From positions 9,869,167 through 9,933,166 of the forward strand of contig NW_017189517.1 of the NCBI RefSeq assembly GCF_001704415.2: a DNA stretch of 64,000 nt, given 5' to 3'. The notes beneath the pieces are model-generated. The model did no database searches. It saw only the letters and a program-made list of their open reading frames with translations, and was not told where the DNA came from. A program made the translations under genes and the position numbers. Positions within the stretch are counted from its first letter, which is position 1. The number at the start of each line of letters is the position of its first letter. This document shows positions 1 to 11,693 of the stretch, piece by piece. Source of the stretch: Capra hircus. Lineage: Eukaryota > Chordata > Mammalia > Artiodactyla > Bovidae.

Positions 1-195
1 ATCAACCACTTACAAAGCTAGCAGGAAGGTTAAAAGACAAAAGTAGTAAAATCATCTATAGTCACAGTAAGTAGTTAAGGGATACACAGAAGAAAAATAT
101 GCAAAATATGGTGCTAAAAATATTAAACATTGAAGGGAAGTAAAAATGCAGAGTTTTTAGAATATATTCAATTTAACAGATCATCAAATTAAATA
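1..195. other. AT-rich leading segment, possibly an old L1 remnant
   Basis: No reading frame of note. The wording of the A-rich sequence around 35-185 resembles mammalian L1 3' sequence, but I cannot place it firmly. The flanking Bov-tA starts at about 196. Confidence 0.3.
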
Positions 196-385
196 TAGGC
201 ATATTGCCTGCAATTCAGGAGACCTAGGTTCAATCCCTGGGGCAGGAAGATCTCCCAGAGAAGGGAATGGCTACCCACTCCAGTATTCTTGCCTGGAGAA
301 TTCCATGGACAGAGGAGCCTGGTGGGCTACAGGTCATAGGGTCACAAAGAGTTGGACATGACTGAGTGACTAACACACATACATA
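196..385 (+). mobile_element. Bov-tA SINE, head truncated
   Basis: Matches the tRNA-derived body (GGTTCAATCCC, a degenerate B box, at 229-239) followed by the BovB-type tail with the landmarks CCACTCCAGTATTCTTGCC and GTTGGACATGACTGAG. The first roughly 25 bases of the tRNA-like head, which should read GGCTTCCCTGGTGGCTCAG, are missing. Confidence 0.85.
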
Positions 386-386
386 T

Positions 387-597
387 GGGCTTCCCCAGTG
401 GTTCAGCAGTAAAGAAACTGCCTGCAATGCAGGAGACATGGTTTCAATCCCTGGGTCAGGAAGATCCCCTGGAGGAGAAAATGGCAGCCCACTCCAGTAA
501 TCTTGCCCAGAAAATCTCATGGACTGAGGAGCCTGGTGGGCTACAGCCATGGGGTTGTGAAGGAGGTGCACACAACTTACCAACTAAACAACAATAA
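387..597 (+). mobile_element. Bov-tA SINE, second of a head-to-tail pair
   Basis: Starts with a near-canonical tRNA-like head (GGGCTTCCCCAGTGG at 388) and runs through the body and tail to an A-rich end AACAACAATAATAA. It lies directly after the preceding Bov-tA in the same orientation, so the two may have arrived as one composite insertion. The tail is more decayed than in the young copies elsewhere in the window. Confidence 0.85.
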
Positions 598-613
598 TAA
601 ATATATATATATG

Positions 614-646
<33 letters not shown>

Positions 647-649
647 TTC
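598..649. repeat. AT/TA microsatellite
   Basis: About 50 bases of alternating TA with single G and C interruptions, growing out of the A-rich tail of the upstream Bov-tA, a common birthplace for microsatellites. Short apparent proteins across it are meaningless. Confidence 0.95.
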
Positions 650-655
650 TTGGTA

Positions 656-1281
656 ACCACAAACCAAAAACCCATAAGAAATAAACACAAAAAGAAAGGA
701 ATCCAAATATAATACTGAAGATAGTCATCAAATCACAGGAAAAGGAAGAAAAGCTGGACCATCTATATGCAGAAGAATCAAACTGGACTACTTTTTCACA
801 CACATATAAAAATAAACTCAAAATGGACTAAAGGCTTAATCGTAAGACCCCAAGCCATAAAACTCTGAGAAGAAAACATAGGCAGTACACTCTTTCACAT
901 TGCTCTTAGTAATATCTTTCTAGACATGTCTCCTCAGGAAATGAGAATTTATCAAACTAAAATGTTTTTTCACAGTGAAGGAAACTATCAACAAAATGAA
1001 AAGACAGCTTACTAGATGGGAGAACATATCTGCAAATGATATATCTGATAAGGGGTTACTTTCCAAAATATACAAAGAACTCATAAAACTAAACATCAAA
1101 GACTAAAATAAACAACCAGATTAAAAAGTGGGCAAGGACCCAAAAAGACATTTTTCCAAAGAAGACATATAGATAATCAACAGACACATGAAAAAATTCT
1201 CAACATCTCTAACTGTGAGAAAAATGCAAATTAAAACCAGAAGATAACACCTCACACCTGTCAGAATGGCTATTATCAAAA
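656..1281 (+). mobile_element. Old L1 fragment, ORF2 C-terminal region
   Basis: Plus-strand sequence shows the phrases typical of L1 between the reverse transcriptase and the ORF2 end, such as CAAATGATATATCTGATAAGGG and TTAAAAAGTGGGCAAGGACC. It is full of stops and is 5' truncated. It is split by the CHR-2 SINE at 1294-1627 and resumes at about 1640. Confidence 0.8.
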
Positions 1282-1293
1282 AGCTAAGAAACA

Positions 1294-1627
1294 GGCCTTC
1301 CCTGGTGGCTCAGTGGTAAAGAATCCACCTGCCAATGCAGGAAACATGGGTTAAATTCCTGATCCAGGAAGATCCCACATGCTGGGGAGCAACTAAGCCT
1401 GTACACCACAGCTACTGAGCCTGTGCTCTGGAGCTTTGGAGTCACAACTACTGAGCCCACGCGCTGCAACTACTGAAGCCCTCGGGCTCTAGAACCACTG
1501 CAATGAAAAGCCCACCCAGCACAACTAGAGAGTACCCCTTCATTGCCATAACTAGAGAAAAGCCCACGCAGCAACAAAAATCCAGAACAGTCAATAATTT
1601 AAAATAAATTTATACACTTTTTTACAT
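1294..1627 (+). mobile_element. CHR-2 (tRNA-derived) SINE inserted in the old L1
   Basis: Head GGCCTTCCCTGGTGGCTCAG at 1294, then the CHR-2-specific body of repeated phrases like CAACTACTGAGCCCACGCGC, ending in AATAAATTTA. It is flanked by imperfect target duplications AGCTAAGAAACA (1282-1293) and AGTTAAGAAATA (1628-1639), two mismatches in 12, which fits an older insertion. Confidence 0.85.
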
Positions 1628-1639
1628 AGTTAAGAAATA

Positions 1640-1850
1640 ACAAGTGTTGACAAGGATGTGGAAAGAAGGGAACCCTCGTGTTCTGTTGGCAGATTGGAAA
1701 ACAGTATGGTGGTTCCTCAAAAAATTAAAATATATTTGCCATATGATCTAGCAATTTCACTTCTGGATATTTACCAGATGAAAACAAAAAAAAATCTAAT
1801 TCAAAAAGATATGTGTGTCCGTATGTCCATAAAATGGGTATGAAAATAAT
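1640..1850 (+). mobile_element. Old L1 fragment, continuation after the CHR-2 insertion
   Basis: Resumes the L1 ORF2 C-terminal text (GACAAGGATGTGGAAAGAAGGG, then the stretch encoding the LPYDLAI-like motif at about 1732-1755). The fragment stops near 1850, before any L1 3' UTR or A tail is visible. Confidence 0.75.
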
Positions 1851-2147
1851 ATCTATTTTCTGGGGCCATTTTGAGGATAAGTGATAAACCATGGGGAATG
1901 TAGTATATTTGCTGATCAACATATACTTCCCATTAAGTCTGAGAAAAATAAACTTGTGCCTGATTACATCAGGGAAAACAGGCTTTTTAAACATTAAAAC
2001 AGTACAAACTACTCAAGCAATAAAACTGTACATGTAAGTCAGACTAGATATTTTCATAAATAAGAAAAAGTCCTTTGTAAACATTTATTTTTAGCAAGCT
2101 GGATCACCTTCTACTCAAATGGTAAAAGACTACTAATAGGCATATTT
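1851..2147. other. Single-copy non-coding stretch
   Basis: AT-rich sequence with no repeat I recognise and no plausible exon. It ends at the target duplication of the BovB that follows. Confidence 0.4.
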
Positions 2148-2160
2148 AAGCATTTCTTTG

Positions 2161-3610
2161 TTCAGTTCAGTTCAGTTACTCAGTCGTGTCCAACTCTTTG
2201 CAACCCCATGGACTGAAGCACGCCAGTCCTCCCTGTCCATCACCAACTCCCGGAGTTTACTCAAACTCATGTCCATCGAGTCGGTGATGCCATCCAACTA
2301 TCTCATCCTCTGTTGTCCCCTTCTCCTCCTGCCTTCAATCGTTCCCAGCATGAGGGACTTTTCAAATGAGTTAGCTCTTTGCATCAGGTGGCCAAAGTAT
2401 TGGAGTTTCAGCTTCAACATCAGTCCTTCCAATGAACACTCACGACTGATCTCCTTTATGATTGACTGGTTGGATCTCCTTGCAGTCCAAGGGACTCTCA
2501 AGAGTCTTCTCCAACACCACAGTTCAAAAGCATCAATTCTTCAGTGCTCAGCTTTCTTCATAGTCCAACTCTCACATCCATACATGACTACTGGAAAAAC
2601 CATAGCTTTAACTTGATGGACCTTTGTTGGCAAAGTAATGTCTCTGCTTTTTAATATGCTGTCTAGGTTGGTCATAACTTTTCTTCCAAGGAGTAAGCAT
2701 CTTTTAATTTCATGGCTTCAGTCACCATCTGCAGTGATTTTGGAGCCCCAAAAGTAAAGTCAGCCACTGTGTCTACTGTTTCGCCATCTATTTGCCATGA
2801 AGTGATGGGACCAGATGCCATGATCTTAGTTTTCTGAATGTTGAGCTTTAAGCCAACTTTTTCACTCTCCTCTTTCACTTTCATCAAGAGGCTCTTTAGT
2901 TCTTTTTCACTTTCTGCCATAAGGGTGATGTCATCTGCCTATTTGAGGTTACTGATATTTCTCTTAGCAATCTTAATTCCAGTTTGTGCTTCATCCAGTC
3001 CAGTGTTTCTCATGATGTACTCTGCATATAAATTAAATAAGCAGGGTGACAATATACAGCCTTGATGTACTCCTTTTCCTATCTGGAACTAGTCTGTTGT
3101 TCCATGTCCAGTTCCAACTGCTGCTTCCTGACCTGCATAGAGATTTCTCAAGAACCAGTTCAGGTGGTCTGGTATTCCCATCTCTTTCAGAATTTTCCAC
3201 AGTTTATTGTGATCCACACAGTCAAAGGCTTTGGCATAGTCAGTAAAGTAGAAATATATGTTTTTCTGAAACTCTCTTGCTTTTTCAATGACCCAGCAGA
3301 TGTTGGCACTTTGATCTCTGGTTCCTCTGCCTTTTCTAAAACCAGCTTGAACATCTGAAAGTTCACGGTTCATGTATTGTTGAAGCCTGGCTTGGAGAAT
3401 TTTGAGCATTACTTTGCTAACATGTGAAATGAGTGCAATTGTGTGGTAGTTTGAGCATTCTTTGGCATTGCCTTTCTTATGGATTGGAATGAAACTGACC
3501 TTTTCCTTTCCTGTGGCCACTGCTGAGTTTCCCGAATTTGCTGGCATATTGAGTGTAGCGCTTTCACAGCATCATCTTTTAGGATTTGAAATAGCTCAAT
3601 TGGAATTCCA
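2161..3610 (-). mobile_element. BovB LINE, 3' part of a twin-primed insertion
   Basis: Read on the minus strand this runs from reverse transcriptase residues GIPIELFQILKDDA (about 3610) through the fingers and palm region, the catalytic box, the C-terminal domain and the BovB 3' end, finishing in a TTCAG-type tail at 2161. The target duplication AAGCATTTCTTTG lies at 2148-2160 and again at 4360-4372. Reading frames are broken; at 2939-2941 the tyrosine codon of the YADD box is a stop. The piece joins head-to-head at about 3610 with the plus-strand 5' part of the same element. Confidence 0.92.
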
Positions 3611-4363
3611 CCAAAATCAGATTGATTATATTCTTTGCAGCCAAAGATGGAGAAGCTCTATACAGTCAGCAAAAACAAGACCAGGAGCTGACTGTGCCTC
3701 AGATCATGAACTCCTTATTGCCAGATTCAGACTTAAATTGAAGAAAGTAGGGAAAACCACTAGACCATTCAGGTATGACCTAAATCAAATCCCTAATGAT
3801 TATACAGTGGAAGTGACAAATAGATTTAAGGGACTAGATCTGATAGAGTGCCTGATGAACTATGAACAGAGGTTCATGATATTGTACAGGAAACAAGACC
3901 ATCTCCAAGAAAAAGAAATACAAAAAAGCAAAATGGCTGTCTGAGGAGGCCGTACAAATAGCTATGAAAAGAAGAGAAGCTAAAAGCAAAGGAGAAAAGG
4001 AAAGATATAAGCATATGAATATAGAGTTCCAAAGAATAGCAAGGAGAGATAAGAAAGCCTTCCTCAGTGATCAGTGCAAGAAATAGAGGAAAACAATAGA
4101 ATGGGAAAGACTAGAGATCTCTTCAAGAAAATTAGAGATACCAAGGGAACATTTCACGCAAAGATGGGCACAATAAATGACAGAAGTGGTATGGACCTAA
4201 CAGAAGCAGAAGATATTAAGAAGAGGTAGGAAGAACACACAGAACTGTACAAAGAAGATCTTCATGACCCAGATAATCACGATGGTGTGATCACTCACCT
4301 AGGGCCAGACATCCTGGAATGTGAAGTCAAGTGGGCCTTAGGAAGCATCACTATGAACAAAGC
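3611..4363 (+). mobile_element. BovB LINE, inverted 5' part of the same twin-primed insertion
   Basis: Plus-strand BovB from the end of the endonuclease (NQIDYILCSQRWRSSIQSAK from about 3622, with SDHELL following) through the linker to LGSITMNKA at 4362. The next residues of the BovB protein, from GIP on, are the start of the minus-strand half, so only about a dozen bases are missing between the two halves. The outer end carries AAAGC, which the target duplication also carries: the microhomology expected where the second nick primed internally. Confidence 0.9.
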
Positions 4364-6311
4364 ATTTCTTTGTCTGAGGTTTCAAATCTTGTTTTAAATG
4401 AAGCAAAAAGTTTGTTTCTCTTGAGGTTTTTAATTTATATACTTAATGAGTAATCCTGTTAAAATCTTAGTGAAGGACTCTGCATTCAATACAGTTGACT
4501 ACAGTAGAATTTTCCTAGTAGAAAATTTTTACTTGCTGGCACTCTTCTGAATTCTAATAAACCCACTTAGCTTTAAAGCCACTGGGGATATCCTTTTTCA
4601 AGCATATAATTTAAAACATCAGATCCTGAGAATTGTGCCTGTGGCAGCCTTGCAGGCCCACTGTTCATAATCCAGATGCCCTCCCCTGGCAGCCATGGAG
4701 AGGAGCTGATGGGATGTCTGTCCAGGAAGCAATGGCTGATCCATTGATCTGAGCACCTCCAGCCACAGTACCTTCGGGATTTGGGACAGCACTGGAACCT
4801 AGGCTGTGCTTTTTCCAGGCTGCCCCCAGTCAGTGACAGAATGATGGGGGATGTTAGGGCCTGGCCAGTTCTGCCAATGTGGACCTCCTCTATGGGACCT
4901 TGTGGTGCCAGAGTTCCCTGTTGGGCTGGCCAAGACTTTTAAGAAGTCACACCTATGTCTGAGGCTCTTCATAACCAGTTCTCCTTCCTCTCCCCACTCC
5001 ATTTTTAGGTATCAATCAGATCAGCATTATGACCTGAAGGCTCTCTTTGCCTACTCTTTGGCCCCTTCTCCTGCTTATCTTTCATGGGGAGTATTCTTTA
5101 TAACTATCATGCCCTTCAACTCCATATTGTCTTCCCAGAGGATCCAAACTGACTTGCAAACTTAAACTGTGTTTCTGAACAGAACAAACACTTGGGTATT
5201 CACATGGTTTCTGGAGAAAAAAAAGCCCCCGGAGACTCCTAGAAATAATTAGGTATGGAACTTTGCAAACTGTAGGGATCCTAAAATAGCCAGTGGGGTT
5301 CAGATAACAACCAGAAACTCAAGGCCATTGGGAAGAGGGAATCTGTAACTCTGAAAAGCGGTCATATACAAGAATCATTCACTGCCTAGGTCTTTCCCTT
5401 CTAATCCCTTCCCCTACAGAAGCTAAAAGAACTAAATTTCAAATTGCCAGAGTTCATCAGAATATGAAAATTAATTAAGCAATCCAGTTGGAGGGGGTCC
5501 CATTTCTGTTTAATAGCTGATCAGTTTAACTGTTTAATAGTCATTTCAAAGTTAGCAGTAGCCACCCCTCCTCTGACACACACTCACATTTTACTTGTCA
5601 AACTGAATGACAAGGGGATTGCAAATGAGGAGGAGATAAATACAGCATGCTGTAATTAGTGCATAAGTTAAATATTTGTATAATTGTGTTTTATTCTAAG
5701 ATGTCTAAGTGATATTCTGAATTAAATCCAAAAGCTGTTTCCACTCCTTACTAACTTAGCCTTTCTTCCTGGCAGAAACCCCTGAGTTCATGTGTATTCA
5801 TTAAAATCCAGTCCTAATTGCTCCCTAGTCAGCTATGAATCTTAAGAAGCTTAGCTGTTAAGTGCTTAAATTGTGTTTGCTCACAGAAAATAGAATTTCT
5901 CTAATGATTTGCTATGAAAATCTCCATATTGTTATTTTAGTGATTTTATTCATAGTAAGTTTCAGAAATTGTGCTAAGAGCATTCCACATTAATACATAC
6001 TCATTTAAAAAATTAAGCAGGATGGGCCTCTTTGGATCCTTCTTCATAGACCAGTTAACAGCATAGGCCATTGAAGGAATTCTTAAATTCACAGATGTGA
6101 CAGAGTCCCACTCTAATGGACACATGTTGATCCAACAGTACTTCCTGGATCCAGAGCTTCTCTCCCAAAGATGGTGGTGGGGTTGGCTGGGGGCAGTGGG
6201 GAGGGCAAATGAGAATCTTAGTCCTTACACTGAGATCCTGGATCAAGTTAGGTCCACAGCACCCTCTGCTACCCCTGTCCTAAGCCTCAACACAGCCTCC
6301 TTGGCTATTCC

Positions 6312-6412
6312 CCCAATGAGTTCATAAGATCTGTGAGGGCAGGGACACTGTCTTGCTCCTTTTATTATATACCCAACAGCACAGAATTTGGCATGATTCT
6401 GACTGCCAAACT
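6312..6412 (+). mobile_element. L2 LINE 3'-end remnant
   Basis: Contains the hallmark L2 end phrase TGTGAGGGCAGGGACACTGTCT followed by a degenerate CCCAACAGCACAGAATTTGGCA. No terminal repeat is retained. Confidence 0.6.
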
Positions 6413-7044
6413 TCTCCAACCCCACCCTTGAGCCACTCACAACTCGAGCCATTTCTAACTGACCTGCCCTTTTACATAATAATACTAATTAAAATGTAAT
6501 AATATATAATGATACTAATAATGCTCTAAAACATAATAATAATACATAATAGCAATTAACTTTGAGTCATTTTGTTCTATAGACCAAGCATCTCCTTCAA
6601 TATTATAAAACCTATGAAATAAACAATGGATTTGTTTATTTTTCAGATGAAAACAGTGACTCTGAAGAAGAAATGAGGAGATAGATAGGATCCAGAAGTG
6701 GCACTGGGAAACAAGAAGTGATACATCCTCCCTAAAGCCTGGTCATCACAACACCAAGAAGCCACCACCCTCCCACCCTCAAGTCCATGCAATCTGGTTT
6801 TTCTCAGTATTCCATGAAAACTGCTCTGAGGTTCTCAGTGATCTGCTTCTGGCTAAATCTAAATGTCTCTTCTGCATTTTCCTGTTGACTGTGGAACTAT
6901 TTGCCACTTTCTAAGCTCCCCATCCCCTTGTCTTTCATCACCTGCCACTTCTCCTGTCATCTTCCTACCCTTTGGGTCATTTGTTTTTGCCTTCACTGGT
7001 TCCAAAAACTTAACATTTGTCTCACTTTGTGGCTACTCCCTTTC

Positions 7045-7165
7045 CATTCCCCAATAATAAAAAAACCCAGCATTTTTATAGATAAGGGAACTAAAATTCA
7101 GATAGGCTAAGTATCAGCCCAAATGCCAGGGGAAAGTAGAATGGGTATTCAAATTTTAGTCTTAT
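7045..7165 (+). mobile_element. MIR SINE remnant
   Basis: Degenerate form of the MIR core and 3' half (GATAAGGGAACTAAAATTCAGA, then a decayed GGGTATTCAAATTTTAGTCT). The 5' tRNA-like region is not visible. Confidence 0.5.
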
Positions 7166-7794
7166 TCTTAATTACTGTACCTCCTGCAACCTTCTTCTCA
7201 CCTAAATTCTGCTCCTTCACTCCCACCATTGATTTTAAACAAAGGAAACATAACAAGTGGTAGATGAAGAGAGCTCTTAGGTGCTCAATAGGTCGTTTAT
7301 TTAATATGAACCCAGAATTAGTAATTGTCAGAGGAGACAAAGGCTGTGTTTCTTTGTACCTTCTTTCTGTTTCCATTCCTTCAATTCTGGGAACATCATG
7401 GTTTGGAGAAACTAGAGCCCAATTTTCAATCTCTCATGAACCGAAAGGCCAGATTTATATAAAACGCTCTGAATCTGAGGGAATGAACCTCGCATTGCAA
7501 TCTCTGTTAAAACTCTAGGTGGAGGTGCCAAGATCTGACTGCCAAAATGTGCACTGTCTCCTTGGAGACCCCCAAGTGAATGACAGCACTGAGGAAGTAG
7601 TGTGGGCAATTGAGATGCACAATGAACCTACTGAGCATTACAGATGCTCTGACAATCAGTAATTGATGTGAAAGAGTAAGGCACTCCTGGCTCCTATTGT
7701 TTCATGCTCTCCCCTGCCAGAGTCTTATTTCCTTACTGGACTGGAAGCCCCCAAAGGGCCATGAAAGGGCTCTGGAAAGATCATGTGGCATTTG

Positions 7795-8000
7795 GAAGGA
7801 GCACAAAACACCAGGGTAGAAGGCCAGGCTTCTGGTCTTACTTTCACTTTTCACTAGCTATGGGAGATGAGACCATGGGCAATATTTTAACCTCTTTGAG
7901 CCTTAATTTCTTCATTTTTCAGTAGGGAATCACAATTTGGTCCTACATGGTCATTACTATGTTATTAATACTTGAATCCCCCAACAGCACCAAACTTAAT
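7795..8000 (-). mobile_element. MIR SINE remnant
   Basis: Minus-oriented MIR: on the plus strand CTAGCTATGGGAGATGAGACC, then TTTAACCTCTTTGAGCCTTAAT and TTCTTCATTTTTCAGTAGGG, the familiar reverse MIR order, ending near AGGCATGTATGCAATAAA. Confidence 0.65.
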
Positions 8001-8324
8001 GATAGGCATGTATGCAATAAATCCATATTGGATTTACCCCCAATCCAAATGAAAAATTCTTGTCCATCAGTAAAATTAACAATTGGGTTAAATCTTTGAA
8101 AAATATAAGTCATCAGAAATAGAGTGTTGAATTTAACTAATCAAGTCAGTTAGGCAAGCAAGAAACTTACATTTTTGAGTACATATATGTGTAAAACAGT
8201 GTAAAGTCATGCTAAACAAAGACTGAGTCCTTGTCTTCAAGAGGATGAGTGATAACCTGGAAAGCTAAAACATACATACTTTGAAACAATTTGAGAACAA
8301 CAATCAATAGTGACAACAATCATA

Positions 8325-8490
8325 AATGCTATTTATTTGGGATTTATTCTGTGCTAAGTACCGCACATCTTGGAACCCTTTAGATCCTCACCACAACTCT
8401 CTGAGAGGTATATCTTTACTAAGTTAGTAATTAGGATACTGAAAGTTTCTTAAGGGCCATAAACCTGAAAAGGTGACAACTAGAATGGAG
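8325..8490 (+). mobile_element. MIR SINE remnant
   Basis: MIR start-to-core phrases: ATTCTGTGCTAAGTACCGCAC, then CTTTAGATCCTCACCACAACTC and GAGAGGTATATCTTTACT, with the 3' part decayed. Confidence 0.65.
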
Positions 8491-8603
8491 ACTCAAGTTC
8501 ATCCACGGCACCCATGTCAAAAATGAAACTGGGTAAGGGGTAGTGAGAGTTGATAGGAGTTAATCAGGGAAGATTTCCTAAATGAAGTAAGCTTGAGCTC
8601 TGA

Positions 8604-11600
8604 CAAAACGTGGTGCACTGGAGAAGGGAATGGCAAACCACTTCAGTACTCTTGCCTTGAGAACCCCAAGAACAGCATGAAAAGGCAAAATGATAGGACA
8701 CTGAAAAATGAACTTCCCAGGTTGGTAGGTGCCCAATATGCTACTGGAGAAGAGTGGAGAAATAACTCCAGAAAGAATGAAGAGACGGAGCCAAAGCAAA
8801 AACAACACCTAGTTGTGGATGTCACTGGTGATAGAAGCAAGGTCTGATGCTGTTAAGAGCAATATTGCATAGGAACCTGGAATGTTAGGTCCATGAATGA
8901 AGGCAAATTGGAAGTGGTCAAACAGGAGATGGTAAGAGTGAACATCGACATTTTAGGAATCAGCAAACTAAAATGGACTAGAATGGGTGAATTTAATTCA
9001 GATGACCATTATATCTACTACTATGGGCAAGAATCCCTTAGAAGAAATGGAGTAGCCATCATAGTCTATAAGAGTCTGAAATGCAGTACTTTGATGCAAT
9101 CTCAAAAACAACAGAATGATCTCTGTTCGTATCCAAGACAAACCATTCAATATCATGGTAATCCAAGTCTATGCCCCAACCAATAACGGTGAAGAAGCTG
9201 AAGTTGAATGGTTTTATGAAGAACTACAAGACTTTTTAGAACTAACACCCCCAAAAAGATGTCCTTTTCATTATAGGGGACTGGGTTGCAAAAGTAGGAA
9301 GTCAAGAAACGCTTGGACTAAGAGGTAAATTTGGCCTTGGAGTACAGAATGAAGCAGGGCAAAGGCTAATAGAGTTTTGCCAAGAGAATGCACTGGTCAT
9401 AGCAAACACCCTCTTCCAACAACACAAGAGAAAACTCTACACATGGATATCACCAGATGGCCAACACCGAAATCAGACTGATTATATTCTTTGCAGCCAA
9501 AGATGGAGAAGCTCTATATAGTCAGCAAAAACAAGACTGGGAGCTGACTGTGGCTCAGATCATGAACTCCTTATTGCCAAATTCAGACTCAAATTGAAGA
9601 AAGTAGGGAAAACCACTAGACCATTCAGGTATGACCTAAATCAAATCCCTAATGATTATACAGTGGAAGTGACAAATAGATTTAAGGGACTAGATCTGAT
9701 AGAGTGCCTGATGAACTATGGACAGAGGTTCATGATATTGTACAGGAAACAGGGAGCAAGACCATCTCCAAGAAAAAAGAAATACAAAAAAGCAAAATGG
9801 CTGTCTGAGGAGGCCTTATAAATAGCTGTGAAAAGAAGAGAAGCCAAAAGCAAGGGAGAAAAGGAAAGATATATCCATTTGAATGCAGGGTTTCAAAGAA
9901 TAGCAAGGAGAGATAAGAAAGCCTTCCTCAGTGATCAATGCAAAGAAATAGAGGAAAACAATAGAATGGGAAAGACTAGAGATCTCTTCAAGAAAATTAG
10001 AGATACCAAGGGAACATTTCATGCAAAGATGGGCACAATAAACGACAGAAGTGGTATGGACCTAACAGAAGCAGAAGATATTAAGAAGAGGTGGGAAGAA
10101 TACACAGAACTATACAAAGAAGATCTTCATGACCCAGATAATCACAATGGTGTGATCACTCACCTAGGGCCAGAAATCCTGGAATGTGAAGTCAAGTGGG
10201 CCTTAAGAAGCATCACTCTGAACAAAGCTAGTGGAAGTGATGGAATTCCAGTTGAGCTATTTCAAATCCTAAAAGATGATGCTGTGAAAGTGCTACACTC
10301 AATATGTCAGCAAATTTGGAAAACTCAGCAGTGGCCACAGGACTGGAAAAGGTCAGTTTTCATTCCAATCCCTAAGAAAGGCAATGCCAAAGAATGTTCA
10401 AACTACCGCACAATTGCACTCTTCTCACATGCTAGCAAAGTAATGCTCAAAGTTCTCCAAGCCAGGTTTCAGCAATACGTGAACCGTGAGCTTCCAGATG
10501 TTCAAACTGGTTTTAGAAAAAGCAGAGGAACCAGAGATCAAATTGCGAACATCCACTGGATCATTGAGAAAGCAAGAGAGTTCCAGAAAAACATATATTT
10601 CTGCTTTATTGACTATGCCAAAGCCTTTGACTGTGTGGATCACAATAAACTGTGGAAAATTCTGATAGAGATGGGAATACCAGACCACCTGACCTGGTTC
10701 TTGAGAAATCTCTATGCAGGTCAGAAAGCAGCAGTTGGAACCGGACATGGAACAACAGACTATTTCCAAATAGGAAAAGGAGTACATCAAGGCTGTATAT
10801 TGTCACCCTGCTTATTTAATTTATATACAGAGTACATCATCAGAAACTCTGGGCTGGATGAGGCACAAGCTGGAATTAAGATTGCTAAGAGAAATATCAG
10901 TAACCTCAAATAGGCAGATGACACCACCCTTATGGCAGAAAGTGAAAAAGAACTAAAGAGCCTCTTGATGAAAGTGAAAGAGGAGAGTGAAAAAGTTGGC
11001 TTAAAGCTCAACATTCAGAAAACTAAGATCATGGCAGCCAGTCCCATCACTTCATGGCAAACAGATGGCGAAACAGTGGACACAGCGGCTGACTTTATTT
11101 TTGGGGGGCTCCAAAATCACTGCAGATGGTGACTGAAGCCATGAAATTTAAAGACACTTACTCCTTGGGAGAAAAGTTATGACCAACCTAGACAGCATAT
11201 TAAAAAGCAGAGACATTACTTTGCCAACAAAGGTCCATCTAGTCAAGGCTATGTCTTTTTCCAGTAGTCATGTATGGATGTGAGAGTTGGACTATGAAGA
11301 AAGCTGAAAGAGTGCTGAAAAATGATGCTTTTGAACTGTGGTGTTGGAGAAGACTTTTGAGAGCCCCTTGGACTGCAAGGAGATCCAACCAGTCCATCCT
11401 AAAGGAGATCAGTCCTGAGTGTTCATTGGAAGGACTGATGTTGAAGCTGAAACTCCAATACTTTGGCCACCTGATGCGAAGAGCTGACTCATTTGAAAAG
11501 ACCCTGATTCTGGGAAAGATTGAAGGCAGGAGGAGAAGGGGACCACAGAGGATGAGATGGGTGGATGGCATCACTGACTCAACAGACATGAGTTTGGGTA

Positions 11601-11693
11601 AACTCTGGTAGTTGGTGATGGACAGAGAGACCTGGAGTGCTGCAGTCCATGGGGTCTCAAAGAGTCGGACACAATTAAGTGACTGAACTGAAT
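8604..11693 (+). mobile_element. Near full-length BovB LINE (RTE clade), inactive
   Basis: About 3.09 kb, close to the roughly 3.2 kb expected of a complete BovB. It begins with the 5' sequence GGAGAAGGGAATGGCAAACC (8621), contains endonuclease, linker, reverse transcriptase and C-terminal region in order, and ends in GACTGAACTGAATG. I could not find a convincing target duplication, so the exact left edge is uncertain. It is the longest BovB in the window and shares diagnostic changes with the copy at 2161-4363. Confidence 0.93.
8879..11672 (+). pseudogene. BovB endonuclease/reverse transcriptase, broken reading frame
   Basis: The protein of an RTE-type LINE: an apurinic-like endonuclease that nicks the target, and a reverse transcriptase that copies the element RNA at the nick. 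Visible in order: endonuclease start TWNVRSMNEGKLEVV (8879 on), QVYAPTN (9164), the SDHELL active-site region (9555), the linker KRREAKSKGEKER (9828 on), the reverse transcriptase with KASGSDGIPVELF and YAKAFDCVDH, and the C-terminal part through RRSNQSILKEIS. The frame is cut by several shifts in the endonuclease, a stop at 9819-9821, and a stop at 10911-10913 that replaces the tyrosine of the catalytic YADD box. The longest open piece, 9828-10913 (361 residues), is only a middle fragment. Not functional. Confidence 0.92.

Larger units (their letters stand above)
4373..8590. other. Long stretch of mostly single-copy, non-coding sequence
   Basis: No BovB, L1 or young SINE was seen here; only faint old repeats noted separately. 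Apparent small frames at 4851-5165 and 6097-6327 have no start context, splice pattern or family resemblance I can defend. 4650-5000 is GC-richer than its neighbours. An unannotated conserved regulatory element cannot be excluded by eye. Confidence 0.5.

Noticed and set aside
598..649. AT tract as a replication origin or matrix attachment site
   Set aside because: A plain microsatellite grown from a SINE tail; nothing else supports a function.
9828..10913. 361-residue open frame as a possible host gene
   Set aside because: It is the middle of the BovB reverse transcriptase; it begins mid-domain and ends at a stop in the catalytic box.
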